Assembly: GCA_015501585.1 (NCBI GenBank)
Contig: JADNRY010000557.1
Coordinates: 1-38,757, forward strand
From: Rhodocollybia butyracea
Lineage: Eukaryota > Basidiomycota > Agaricomycetes > Agaricales > Omphalotaceae
DNA: 38,757 nucleotides
Reading direction: 5' to 3'
Shown: piece by piece, positions 11,081 through 20,128 of the stretch
How positions within the stretch are numbered: the stretch's first letter is position 1
Layout of the letters: every line of letters begins with the position of its first letter
Position numbers and translations under genes: made by a program
The notes under the pieces: model-generated
The model's database searches: none
Told to the model about the DNA's origin: nothing
Seen by the model: the letters and a program-made list of their open reading frames with translations, nothing else

Positions 11081-12776
11081 GAAGCGGAGTTTTCCAATTC
11101 TGAGCTCGTGGCCAGGCTTTCAAGATGGTACATAGTCGCAGGTCAAGAAAAAAAATTAACTCAAATAAATCAACGTACGTAATGTGTTCGCCGAAGCCGC
11201 CGCCCAAGCGCGCGCTAGCGTACTTAGACGGAAAGCAAGAAAACGACACGTCGATGTAGATCCTACCTATGCGGCAAGATAGATTGGGCACAACAAGTAG
11301 GTAGTTGCCTTTCCAGGGTGTTTCTGATATCTCGCAGTACATCAGACGCAAATCACTCTTTTCTGAGAAGTTCTTCCTCCTCTGAATCTGGCGCCGAATA
11401 GCCACGGGAATTGATCGATTGCACAGATTGCACAAATCCTAAATTCCAGTAGGTTAGCACCAGTTCACTACGCGGTATCAGGATAGCCATTTGAGAGCTA
11501 ACTACTTGTACACCGTGCTCGATTGGACTATTTCGGTTACCGGTACACCTCCCTGCTCTTCTTATCCCCGCTTCGGTCACTTTCTCTTAAACAACAACAA
11601 TCGCGTCTCCTTCAGTCACGAAGCTGAAGGTTCCTCTCAACATTCTCTACCAATTCTCTACTAGATAGTAGTAGAATGGTTTGAGAATGTGGGAACTTAG
11701 CACTCCACAGTGAGAATCTGCCATTTTTACGCAGTCGCAGGTGAGATAGACCCGCTCACAAGGGGTACGCACATCTAGCTTCACTCTGCCCTTTGTTGGT
11801 TTTCTGAGAGAAAAGCTCAACTTGCTTCTCCAGACGCGTCGCTGGTCGTGTTATATTGACGCAGAATGGGTTTCTCGAAGAAATCTTATGTTAATTCCAA
11901 CCAAGATTCCAACTAAACCTGTCTTACATTTCAGTCCACATAGACTTCTTCTTACCAGTTTCTGGGCCTCACAGCAACAACTTGGTCGCCTCAACAACAA
12001 ATCATTGTCAGCCACAGAAATTCAAATTCAAATGTCAAAGCGATACATTGCTAACCAGATAAGGTAATTGTTGAATAGCTCAAGTGCCAAAGCTTTAATG
12101 AAAGGGTGGGGATGTCAACTTGGATGTCACATTCTCTCAGAATCCTTCACTTCAACAGGCGACTTACATGAAAATTTTGCAAAGCTTGACTTGATCAAGT
12201 CAACCGACTCTGAGCTACACGCTTGAAGTCGAAAGTTATCTTATCTAACCCTCAGCTATACATCACTTTGATATTCGAGATAAATTTCGCGACATGGCAT
12301 AGTAGATCTGAAGTCGTGCCTCCTTTTGGGCATGAAGATCTCACTAGCTAGTAGCCACATCGAAGACTCAGAATGTTGTGGTGATTGTCACTGTCTCATG
12401 GGTCGGCCAAATTAACATTTAGTGCTCTGGTAACTTTTGATTGATGGGACAGCAAGCAATGTTTAGAGTGCATCTTCCATATCATGGTCTCATTTATTGA
12501 TTTCCCAGCCTTCAGTAGGCTACCTTGGCCGTCGACTCCGCCCATTTGGACACTGGCATCAGACACTCTCGATTAGTAGGTAACATGAGAATTGTAGCAG
12601 TGCTGGTTCAAGTTCAAGGAAAATTGCGCTTAGTAGGCAAACTTAAGATCGGGCAACCACTAAGTATCCAGGAACTCAATCTTAATGATCACCCACTACC
12701 CAGTAAAAAGGCCAAAAGATGCAAAAAAGATGGATGAAATTTGAAACGGATGGACCTAAGTACCAAAAAAAAATGT
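11081..12776. other. No recognised gene
   Basis: Several medium ORFs exist, including a 144-codon minus-strand ORF (11,001-11,435) overlapping the upstream end of REX relic B, but I recognise no domain. From about 11,650 to 12,776 the sequence is AT-richer with no sustained coding signal. It forms the 3' flank of the secreted-protein gene that ends at 12,777. Confidence 0.4.
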
Positions 12777-13510
12777 TCAGACCAGCATGACCAACGGTGC
12801 AGTCAACTTGGAAATCTTGGCAATAAGATTAAGGATTGCAGTGGCTCTATAAATTAATCAATTAAGACCACGTATTAAATTATTATAAGGGAGAGATAAC
12901 TTACAGCTGAATCCCTGCCACAGCATCAGGGGCCAGGAGCTGAACTAGAGTGATGATATCACCCAGCGCGGTGGCAGCATTAGTGATGAGGGAGGTAACA
13001 CCTGGCACTCCGGAAATACCCAGGATGGTCGCGAGGCCATCAGCAAGATCCTGTCAACACATCTCTTCAGTCGAAAGCAGTGGGAATAGTACAAAAAATC
13101 GAGGACGTACAGTGAAGATTGTGGAGATGATTCCGGAAAGGCTAAGCTGACGGCGAGCAATTTCACTCGAGGGCACAAGCGGGGCTAACGAAGATGAAGC
13201 GGTCTTGAGTGCAGTGGTCAGCTCATTCATGAGAGGCTCGAGGTTGGCCTCAGAGGCGTCTCCGGATTGCACGAGAATTGCTAGGAGGGTAGAACAATCA
13301 GTAATTTATTTCGGCCAAAGATCAGGTTTAAGAGTAATCACCGATCTGAGGTAAGATCGTATCCGTAGAGCTCTTTAACGTGCTGAAAATATCAACAGCT
13401 GAATCCTGGCCGTTATCGACAGAATTCCCAGAAGCCTGGGGTACAGAGGCCCCAAGGCTAGTAGAGGCAAGGAAGAAGAGAGCGAAGGAACGAGCTTGAA
13501 AGAACTTCAT
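12777..13510 (-). CDS. Small secreted SC15-like protein, gene 1 (four exons, 184 aa)
   Basis: Exons on the minus strand: 13,342-13,510, 13,111-13,280, 12,905-13,050 and 12,777-12,846. All junctions are GT/AG, phases agree, and the sum is 555 nt with a TGA stop. The protein starts with a signal peptide (MKFFQARSFALFFLASTSLG), then an A/S-rich segment and DIFSTLKSSTDTILPQI. A mostly polar Ser/Thr/Glu-containing half follows, then a hydrophobic C-terminal half (DLADGLATILGISGV ... DIITLVQLLAP ... LIAKISKLTAPLVMLV). This layout resembles SC15-type basidiomycete secreted proteins linked to hyphal attachment and aerial growth. The assignment is by recollection of family features, without alignment. 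The gene is paralogous to 17,236-17,910 with identical intron positions. The reading frame is intact. Confidence 0.78.
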
Positions 13511-13589
13511 TGTTTAGAGTATTGGGGGTGACTCAGCCGAGAATGAGAAGCTGCTGTTGGATCTCAAAGGCGGAGGCGGAGGCCATGTC

Positions 13590-13596
13590 TTTTATA
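13590..13596 (-). promoter_or_regulatory. TATA box of SC15-like gene 1
   Basis: TATAAAA on the minus strand, about 80 nt upstream of the start codon. It lies within the block GGTATAAAAGACATGGCC, which is matched almost exactly upstream of the paralogue (17,161 onward). A further shared AGCAGCTTCTCA/AGTAGCTTCTCA block lies between the TATA box and the ATG. Confidence 0.7.
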
Positions 13597-13599
13597 CCC

Positions 13600-14990
13600 A
13601 TGAGCATTTTTTTTTCTCGCAATCGCAGATCTCGGAAAAAATACTTTTTGCGAACTTATTGACAGTATAATTTCTGTAAAAATGCACATCTATCTGGGCC
13701 AAAAAAGAATCGACTTCGGGTCTAAAGGCGAAGCTGTAAATATTAATTTACCTTGTTCAAGAGATGGTAATCCAATGTCAGGGATTTTTCTCTGACAAAG
13801 CAAAAGAACAATCATTTTCCCTCGTATGTCGTCCACCAAAGATGGTTCTAGGTCTATGGCACATGATCGAACAACTTGCCTCAGCAAATTGGAAACCATT
13901 GTCCGGCACCATCCGGAACCAATCTGAGCTCACCACCTACGAGAGGCTCGCTAGGATACTCAAAGGATTGCTCGTACATGAGTCAAAGGTGAAACCGGCT
14001 TGACACAGTGGGTTACGCGGCGCAGATGGCATCATTTTACCCTCATTTGGTGGTACCTGATTCATTGTCCATCTCTTCATACAGCATCTATTCTAATTCA
14101 ACGTTAGGCAGCGCTTTGCCGTTGCTACCACTGCTGATAATCCAAAACAATACCCACCTTAATCCGGCTTGAGAAAGCTCTGTCACCTGCCAGGAATGTT
14201 GCCTTGGCCCTCGCAAAAATGTCTTGGGACATCTATTTTGGGGAACGACATCCAGATAATAATCCAAGAACTTACTGCAACCCCGAGTCCCCATCATCTT
14301 CCAAGCTTGCATCTATCAATGTGTTGCTTGTGTAGCAACTGCCCTTGAGTTCCGATAGCTGTTGGTCTTGTCTTACATGTATGAATGACTGGATTAGTGA
14401 GAGGCAACTGGAGCGCATTAGATGTAAAAAAACCATAAGTAGGTATCTACTACTTAGTACTAACCTATGTGTGACATGGCCTCCACGCCCGATCTCATCG
14501 CGGTGTAATATTCAAGACTATTTGAGCAACGTAAAAATTCAAGGATCGAAGTTGAGATCAATCGTATTTGTGTTGTATCAAGCCTCAGCCGCTTGTAATT
14601 GCAGTCCAACGTATTATCTTTCAACAGAATCCATTGGAGAAAGTATCAAAGGAGTGAAATCAGGGGTGCTCCTGCTTAAGGTAACTTGCAGTCATTATTG
14701 ACAGTCTGACATTCGTTCATATCCTTCAAAGTCCAGGCCGCCTTTCTCTCTTACCGTTTCCAGGATTCCAAATCGTCTCGGAAGAGGCGTAGCCGAAACT
14801 TGCATGAGCGCCGCCCTGCTGCACGATGCGTATCTAGAATGGTTCTCTACCTACCCCCGGAAGTGTATCTGGCGCGCGCTACTCGAATGGATATGCTCAT
14901 AATCCAAGGCGACCGCTCGGGTCAAAGCCATCACTAAAATGTCTGAAACAATATATACTCATTATATTCTCTGGAATCTGGCATCAGCCC
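13600..14990. other. No recognised gene
   Basis: Upstream flank of SC15-like gene 1, then about 1.2 kb with only short ORFs on both strands (longest 118 codons at 14,345-14,701) and no recognised motif. I see nothing further to annotate. Confidence 0.4.
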
Positions 14991-15092
14991 CACCACTCAT
15001 GGCAGGGTATGATACCTGAGTTAACACGCTACTCCCCCCCATTGATCATGCCCATCATGAGTTATCATTTTCTGTCACAGTGACTTCAGATG

Positions 15093-15149
15093 ATCATGCA
15101 TGGTAGGGGTTATCATGCATGGTGAGGGTTATCATGCATTGTGAGGTTG
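15093..15149 (+). repeat. 19-bp tandem repeat, three units
   Basis: Units begin at 15,093, 15,112 and 15,131 with consensus ATCATGCATGGTGAGGGTT. The third unit is the most diverged, and a partial fourth (ATCATGGCC) follows. Confidence 0.8.
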
Positions 15150-15269
15150 ATCATGGCCAGGGCAAAATAAGAAAAATTAAAAAGCCAAAAATAATACAAA
15201 GAGGTCGGGTATTACATAATACGACTCTTAATGCAGCAGCAAGGTCACAAACACAAGTGTGTGTAAATG

Positions 15270-15357
15270 ATACCGGCGTGGTTCGAACCCGCGACCTCAA
15301 GCTTAGAGAGCGCTTAGACCATATACTTGAGACGTGTTACCTCTACGCCAGAGCATG
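15270..15357 (-). other. tRNA-like Pol III A/B box pair (SINE or tRNA pseudogene candidate)
   Basis: On the minus strand, TGGCGTAGAGG (15,340-15,350) fits the A-box consensus TRGYNNARNNG. GGTTCGAACC (15,280-15,289) fits the B box. The intervening GGTCTAAG resembles the anticodon stem of leucine tRNAs. The A-to-B spacing of about 60 nt suits a long-variable-arm tRNA. A canonical cloverleaf does not close: the T stem has a mismatch and no proper acceptor stem forms. An A-rich stretch lies about 90-120 nt downstream on the minus strand (15,165-15,200 region), as in tRNA-derived SINEs. Confidence 0.35.
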
Positions 15358-15660
15358 CTTGTTAGGATCTACGTTTTTGCTTAATATATAGGGAAAGGGG
15401 CCAAATTTTTTTAACTTCACCTAATCATTCCCGACCCTTCTTTTACTTTTTCTCGCCCTTTTCACTTCAGTTTTTGGATCATTCAGCTAGCACCATGATA
15501 TGTACTTTATGATTAAATCAGTTGTGATCATGATAACAGCATGATAACCAGTTATAATTGTGACAAGGCTGTTATACCTTCTCAGAATCATGATGAGCAT
15601 GATAACTCCTTCTCATTATAATATCAAAGGATAATCTTGTTATCATGCCACAAAATTATT

Positions 15661-17160
15661 CCAGACTTTTATAAACCTATGTAAAGTGTTATATTGTTTT
15701 GGACATTTTGGTGATGGCGATCCATAGCTTACCCGAAAAGGTAATTGCTGATCCTGGATAAAGGATGAGCTAGCTTGGAAAGTAGAATGGATTCAAGATA
15801 CAGGTGAGGAGTCCCCAGACCGTCCAAGAGCAAAGAGTGCATGCGGTTACACCTATCCTATAATCGCTGGATGTGTGACATGTCTCAGAAATTAGAATAT
15901 CCAAAAGTGTTTTTCCTATATTTCGTTATTCATGTCCATGCTTGGTCCGATCTGGCATCGCCCATGACTGCGCGAAGGATTTTTCAGGTACATTGGGGAC
16001 AGAACTTTCAACTTTGTCATTGCAACCCTAGCTAGTTAGGAGTGGTACATTCTGTTCAAGCTTGATTCAGGCATGCGGTTGCAATGCATGAGTGCGCTTC
16101 CCATGCTTATGTATCCATTTATGGCATCGTGTGCTTAAATCATCCGTCCAGGATGTATATGCCAAAGGGCTGCATCTTCAATGTTCGCCTAGGAAGATAA
16201 TAATTAGTATAGCTTCGATGCAGCTATCGGAACTTCAAAGGCAGTTGCTCAGGCAAGAGCATGTCAGGGTATATCGAGATGATAATCATGATGGGAATGA
16301 ATACTCTGCCGCGCTGGTTAACATCAAATACTAAATGTTGTAGAATAAGTAATTGTATTGTCTACCGGGGCCGTGGGAGCACGGAGAGGAAATAGGCGTT
16401 TGTAAGTAGATCCTTGTTCTTAAGTTTCTCAGTCAATCACATTACTGAGTGTTTTGTATACCTATGAAAACAGATCTACCTATAAACCTGGGCCGCACAG
16501 GTATTTATCAAGTATTAACGAAGAATTACTGAGGATACTTTAAGTACTTATTAGTAGTTTTGGTTAGTTCACACCTTATAAGTCAATAATTAGAGGCCAG
16601 GGCGTTAGTGCTCAGATGTTCCTGAGGATTTGCTCAAATCGCTGCAGCAGTTGACAAGTGGTCCAACTTTCGTGAGCAGATGATGAAGGTAGATAGCAAA
16701 ATGTAATCTGGATATGGGAAATCCTCAGCACTCAATCAGCCCTGGTAACAACAGCAAAACGCTGTCAAACAATGTTGAATCAGAATAGATGCTGTATGAA
16801 GAGAGGTACTGAATGGATCCCGTGCGTTAATTAATAGCTACCGGGTTGCGCTTGGCAGGACATATTCCAACGCGATCTTTATACTATAGTCCTGGTGATT
16901 TAAACCTGACCATGATTCACGAGTCTGTAGCAACCCAGAATCTCACGTGCATCTTTCGAGTTGTTGTATCATATCTTTGCTTCGTGAGAGACCTTGGAAT
17001 AGTATCTGCAGCTGGCAGACAAGGTAAATTAAATCCCGCCCTGACTTCATTTTGGCCTCAGGCAGAAGTGTGTATTTCCAGAGACAAAGCTGTTAAAAAT
17101 TTTTGCACTAAACTTATTATTTCTGAGATCTGGGATGTCGAGAAGAAAGGACCAATGGGT
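15661..17160. other. No recognised gene
   Basis: Only short ORFs (up to 117 codons at 16,846-17,199, which runs through the promoter of the next gene) with no family signature. AT-rich intergenic sequence. Confidence 0.4.
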
Positions 17161-17162
17161 GG

Positions 17163-17169
17163 TATAAAA
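17163..17169 (+). promoter_or_regulatory. TATA box of SC15-like gene 2
   Basis: TATAAAA about 67 nt before the ATG at 17,236, in the context GGTATAAAAGGCATGGCC, nearly identical to the block upstream of the paralogue at 13,510. Clear core promoter element. Confidence 0.75.
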
Positions 17170-17235
17170 GGCATGGCCCCCACCTTTACAATCCAGTAGT
17201 AGCTTCTCAATCAAGTCAATACTCCGTCTAACAAC

Positions 17236-17910
17236 ATGTTCCTTGCCCGTTTCTCTGCTCTGTTTTTCCTGTTTGCTTCTTTTGGCATTGTTGCCTCTAT
17301 TCCTTCCGCTACTCCAGTCGAGATAGCCAAACGCCAATCGGAGTCGGCTCTTGATATTTTCACCACGTTGAAGAACTCTACAGACATAATCTTGCCTCAG
17401 ATCAGTGAGTAATTTGAACGTAAATCTCTGTTCAAGTTTAATCGCTGATTACTCAACCCTTTTAGCTACTCTTGTGCAAGCGGGGAACGCCACTGAGGAT
17501 AATGTCACCCCTCTCATTAACAGCTTGAGGACCGCACTCCAGAATACAAGCTCCTCGATATCCTCTGTGGCGCCCGCGAGTGATAATGCTGCTGCTAACC
17601 TTGCTGTTGAAATCTTTACTGTAAGTACGATCTGAATTTCCTCCACTAACAGCTGATCAAAGTTGCGTTGATGGTAGGATATTGCTGACACCCTCCTTAC
17701 CCTCCCTGGTGAAATAGCCCCTACTCTCGCTGCTATCCTCGGTGATGTCGACAGTGGTCTCGGTCAAGTCATTACTGTAGTCCAGGTTCTCAACCCGATT
17801 ATCACGGTAGTTCTTCAGGGGTGAGTCCTCTCTTCCTTGTAAAATCTCTATACTGATGGATCTGTAGAGTAACTGGCGCCCTTAATTTTGTTGCGGCTCT
17901 AATACCTTAA
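17236..17910 (+). CDS. Small secreted SC15-like protein, gene 2 (four exons, 169 aa)
   Basis: Exons 17,236-17,404, 17,466-17,620, 17,678-17,820 and 17,868-17,910 join in frame (510 nt, TAA stop) with GT/AG introns of 47-61 nt. The protein has a signal peptide (MFLARFSALFFLFASFG), a KR site in EIAKRQSES that could be cut by a Kex2-type protease, then LDIFTTLKNSTDIILPQI. A Thr/Asn/Ser-rich half follows, then a hydrophobic C-terminal half (EIAPTLAAILGD, VITVVQVLNPIITVVLQG). Intron positions and phases match gene 1 at 12,777-13,510. No cysteines are seen, so it is not a hydrophobin. SC15-like is inferred from the architecture; the molecular role is probably cell-wall or surface related. Confidence 0.8.
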
Positions 17911-18327
17911 ATCAGTCCTGAATCCCGTTTTTATCAAATATCTCGACTGGGTACTTATTCGTTTCCAATTTCATTCAAGTGTTGGTTCATATAATGGGCG
18001 ACTCAAGATTTAGTTCCGAGAAACGCAGCATGATTTCAACCTTGCACACTGCTAGGTGGAATCGTTTCTTTCTTCAGCTAATTCTCTAACAATTCCTTGA
18101 ATTCCTACTACACCACCATAATGTGCGAGCTATTGCAACCAATTCCTGGTTCCAGAGGTTTAGATAACCTCGTAATGAGAGCACTGAAATAACTGCCAGA
18201 CCAGGGCTATCACGCCTTGTTACGATGATGAGAGCGTTATACTTAATGTATACATCATTTGTTATACAAGGTACTATATGACGCTCTGCAGCCTGCTAGT
18301 TCACAACAGAGGCATAAAGAGAAACTG
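17911..18327. other. 3' flank of SC15-like gene 2; no gene seen
   Basis: No coding signal or known motif apart from the start of relic sequence toward the right edge. Confidence 0.4.
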
Positions 18328-18560
18328 GGATGTTCTGACTGACGGTATTGGGAGTCTTATCGGCGCCGGGGGTGTCCCAATTCCCTTATCTTACATGTCT
18401 CGTTGGTAGCCACTGCGCTTGTATGGCGATATCCTACCTATAGTCCAGGTTCTGCTCTCCTCCTCACGGCAGGTTTTGACCTGCAACTCCTTTCTTATAA
18501 ACCAGCCTTACCGATTACTCTGTAGGGCAACAGCTGTACTTGAACCGGCACATATATTTT
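18328..18560 (+). pseudogene. Relic of a third SC15-like gene (exons 3-4)
   Basis: Reading 18,328 onward gives DVLTDGIGSLIGAGGVP, corresponding to exon 3 of gene 1 (DLADGLATILGISGVPG). After a stop and frame change it gives YGDILPIVQVLLSS, matching GDIITLVQLLAP. Further on, a CTCTGTAG acceptor followed by ATAVLEP parallels the exon 4 start LATAIL. Exons 1-2 and a promoter were not found. It shows that the family expanded locally beyond the two intact genes. Confidence 0.55.
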
Positions 18561-18564
18561 GCCG

Positions 18565-18650
18565 TGCACCCCATGCGTGGTGCGTGCTAGGTGCGTGCAG
18601 GTGCGTGCAAACGCGGTGCATGGTGCGTGCAAGTGCGTGCATATTCACCA
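18565..18650 (+). repeat. GTGCGTGC minisatellite, left block
   Basis: Irregular repeats of GTGCGTGC separated by 1-8 bases (for example GGTGCGTGCAGGTGCGTGC). Same family as the larger block at 18,915-19,085. Confidence 0.7.
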
Positions 18651-18914
18651 GGTCAAGCTACTCCAAGCAATCTCCAAGTCAGATTACCAATCCCACTTCA
18701 TTGTCTGGAGTAGTAGTGTAAATATTATCATTTGTTCAATGTTCAACTCCAAGAAGCTGCACCTTGGATTATACACTTACAATACTATATATTGCTTCTA
18801 AGTACCTATTATTATAGTATAAACATAAATTGGCCTGCACTGGGCACATAGGGCACTACTTGTAAGGAAAGCATAAGTATAAAGGCGTATTTGACAAGTA
18901 AGTATCTGCAACAA

Positions 18915-19085
18915 TTTGCACGCACCTGCCATCACTTGCATGCACCCGCTATCACCAGTTGCACGCACCCTCGCATCATTTCGAGGGGTGCGTGCCTGTG
19001 CGTGCTGGTGCGTGCCAATGCATGCAAGTGATGCGAAGTGCGTGTGAGTGATGCCGGGTGCATGCAAGTGTTGCGTGAGGCGTGT
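18915..19085. repeat. GCACGCAC/GTGCGTGC minisatellite with hairpin
   Basis: The left half is in the GCACGCACC orientation and the right half in GTGCGTGC. They meet at GCACGCACCCTCG, a short AT-rich loop and TCGAGGGGTGCGTGC (near 18,961-18,996). The array can therefore fold on itself. The repeats vary by single bases. No gene is inside. Confidence 0.7.
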
Positions 19086-19336
19086 AATGACTGTCCTAAT
19101 TCTTTTTATCCAAGGCTCAATACTAATAAAAATTGTGTAGAATTACCTTTAGGACCTCAGCAACTATTGCAAGCAGGAGCGGTCAGCTTCAAAACATGAT
19201 TGGCGAGGCTTAACTAATGATGGACTTCTGCCACCGCATGACAGTGACTCATAGATGATTGCTCATACATAAGGCAATGGCCATACCATTGATGTGAATC
19301 CTTGCTGGAGCATTCAGATTCCGCACGAATGAAAAC

Positions 19337-19853
19337 ATGTTCAATATGACACTATATCTCTACCGCCGAGTAGCGACCTCCACCGTGGACACCTGTATCA
19401 TAGACATGACCAACATCATCGGACACATCACTGACAACGTCGACCCTCAAATCATGAGAATCCTTCAGGACTCGCAGACAACCCTCCCCGGTGTGACACC
19501 TTCTCCTTCTCCTGTTTCCCAGGCAGAGAATGAAGAATTTAGGGATGTCTATAACACCCTCAGCGGTAGGCTCATGGATGTCCGAACATCCATCCAAACC
19601 AATATCTCTTCCCTCCAAGTGGGCTTAAGTGAGCTACGGGACTACATCATTAGCCTTCCTGACCAAATTGCCCCTGCTACCACCAATAAAAGTAATACGT
19701 CCGTGACTCCCAACTCTATGGGAACGTTGGGCAACTGGCCTGCTCCGGCTCGACGGCTCGAGGCTCTGAGCATGTTCAACCTAACCCTTTCCCTGCATCT
19801 GCGCAGGGGATCGCTAGTACCTCGGAGAAGCGCAGACTCCCTGAGCCTACCTA
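19337..19853 (+). CDS. Unidentified ORF, 3' end disrupted by copia insertion
   Basis: An ORF of about 172 codons up to the LTR, with no domain I recognise. It contains a probable helical stretch (DVRTSIQTNISSLQVGLSEL) and two similar short segments (MFNMTLYLYRR near the start and MFNLTLSLHLRRG near the end), perhaps an internal duplication. The present frame runs into the LTR and stops at 19,877-19,879. In the pre-insertion arrangement the frame would have ended a few codons after the target site, so the insertion replaced only the tail. Whether this is a host gene or an older element's gag is unknown. Confidence 0.35.
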
Positions 19854-20069
19854 TGTTAGACGCTGACTTTACGCCTTAGGCCAAAGCGTCATTATCTTTC
19901 CCAAACGGACCATATTAAATTGATTTATAATTCCTGGCTCGAAGAGAAGCCCCTATCGGTTCTCTCTTCGTGCCAGGTGAGTTACAAGGACTTGTATATT
20001 ATTCTATTTACCTATCGGTTCTCTCTTAGTGCCAGAATAAACTCATCTCAAGCCTTACCACTCTTAAGA
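19854..20069 (+). repeat. 5' LTR of copia element 1
   Basis: Starts TGTTAGACGC and ends CTCTTAAGA. It contains an internal near-repeat, CTATCGGTTCTCTCTT followed by a TGCCAG block, at about 19,952 and 20,013. The following GGTTATGGGCCCCG (20,070 on) is in the primer-binding-site position; the matching tRNA was not identified. Confidence 0.92.
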
Positions 20070-20128
20070 GGTTATGGGCCCCGTTGCTCTCTAATTCACT
20101 GCACACAATAACAACAACTCCTAATACC

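Larger units (their letters stand above)
14998..15660. repeat. ATCATG-rich repeat region, possible small transposon
   Basis: Both ends are dense in ATCATG and GTTATCATG words. The left part (near 15,040-15,075) has TGATCATGCCCATCATGAG; the right part, read on the minus strand (near 15,590-15,620), has ATCATGCTCATCATGAT. This suggests imperfect terminal inverted repeats. Inside are a 19-bp tandem repeat and a tRNA-like motif pair. Exact ends and a target duplication could not be fixed. Confidence 0.35.

Noticed and set aside
11001..11435. GGGFG motif in a minus-strand ORF resembling molybdenum hydroxylases
   Set aside because: Only one short motif; nothing else of the aldehyde oxidase/xanthine dehydrogenase family is present, and the ORF overlaps the REX-related repeat.
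15270..15357. Functional tRNA gene
   Set aside because: A and B boxes are good, but acceptor and T stems do not form a canonical cloverleaf, so it is kept only as tRNA-like.
12777..17910. Hydrophobin identity for the secreted proteins
   Set aside because: The eight-cysteine pattern is absent.
14998..19085. CRISPR-like arrays in the tandem repeats
   Set aside because: Repeats are short, irregular or without unique spacers, and the genome is eukaryotic.
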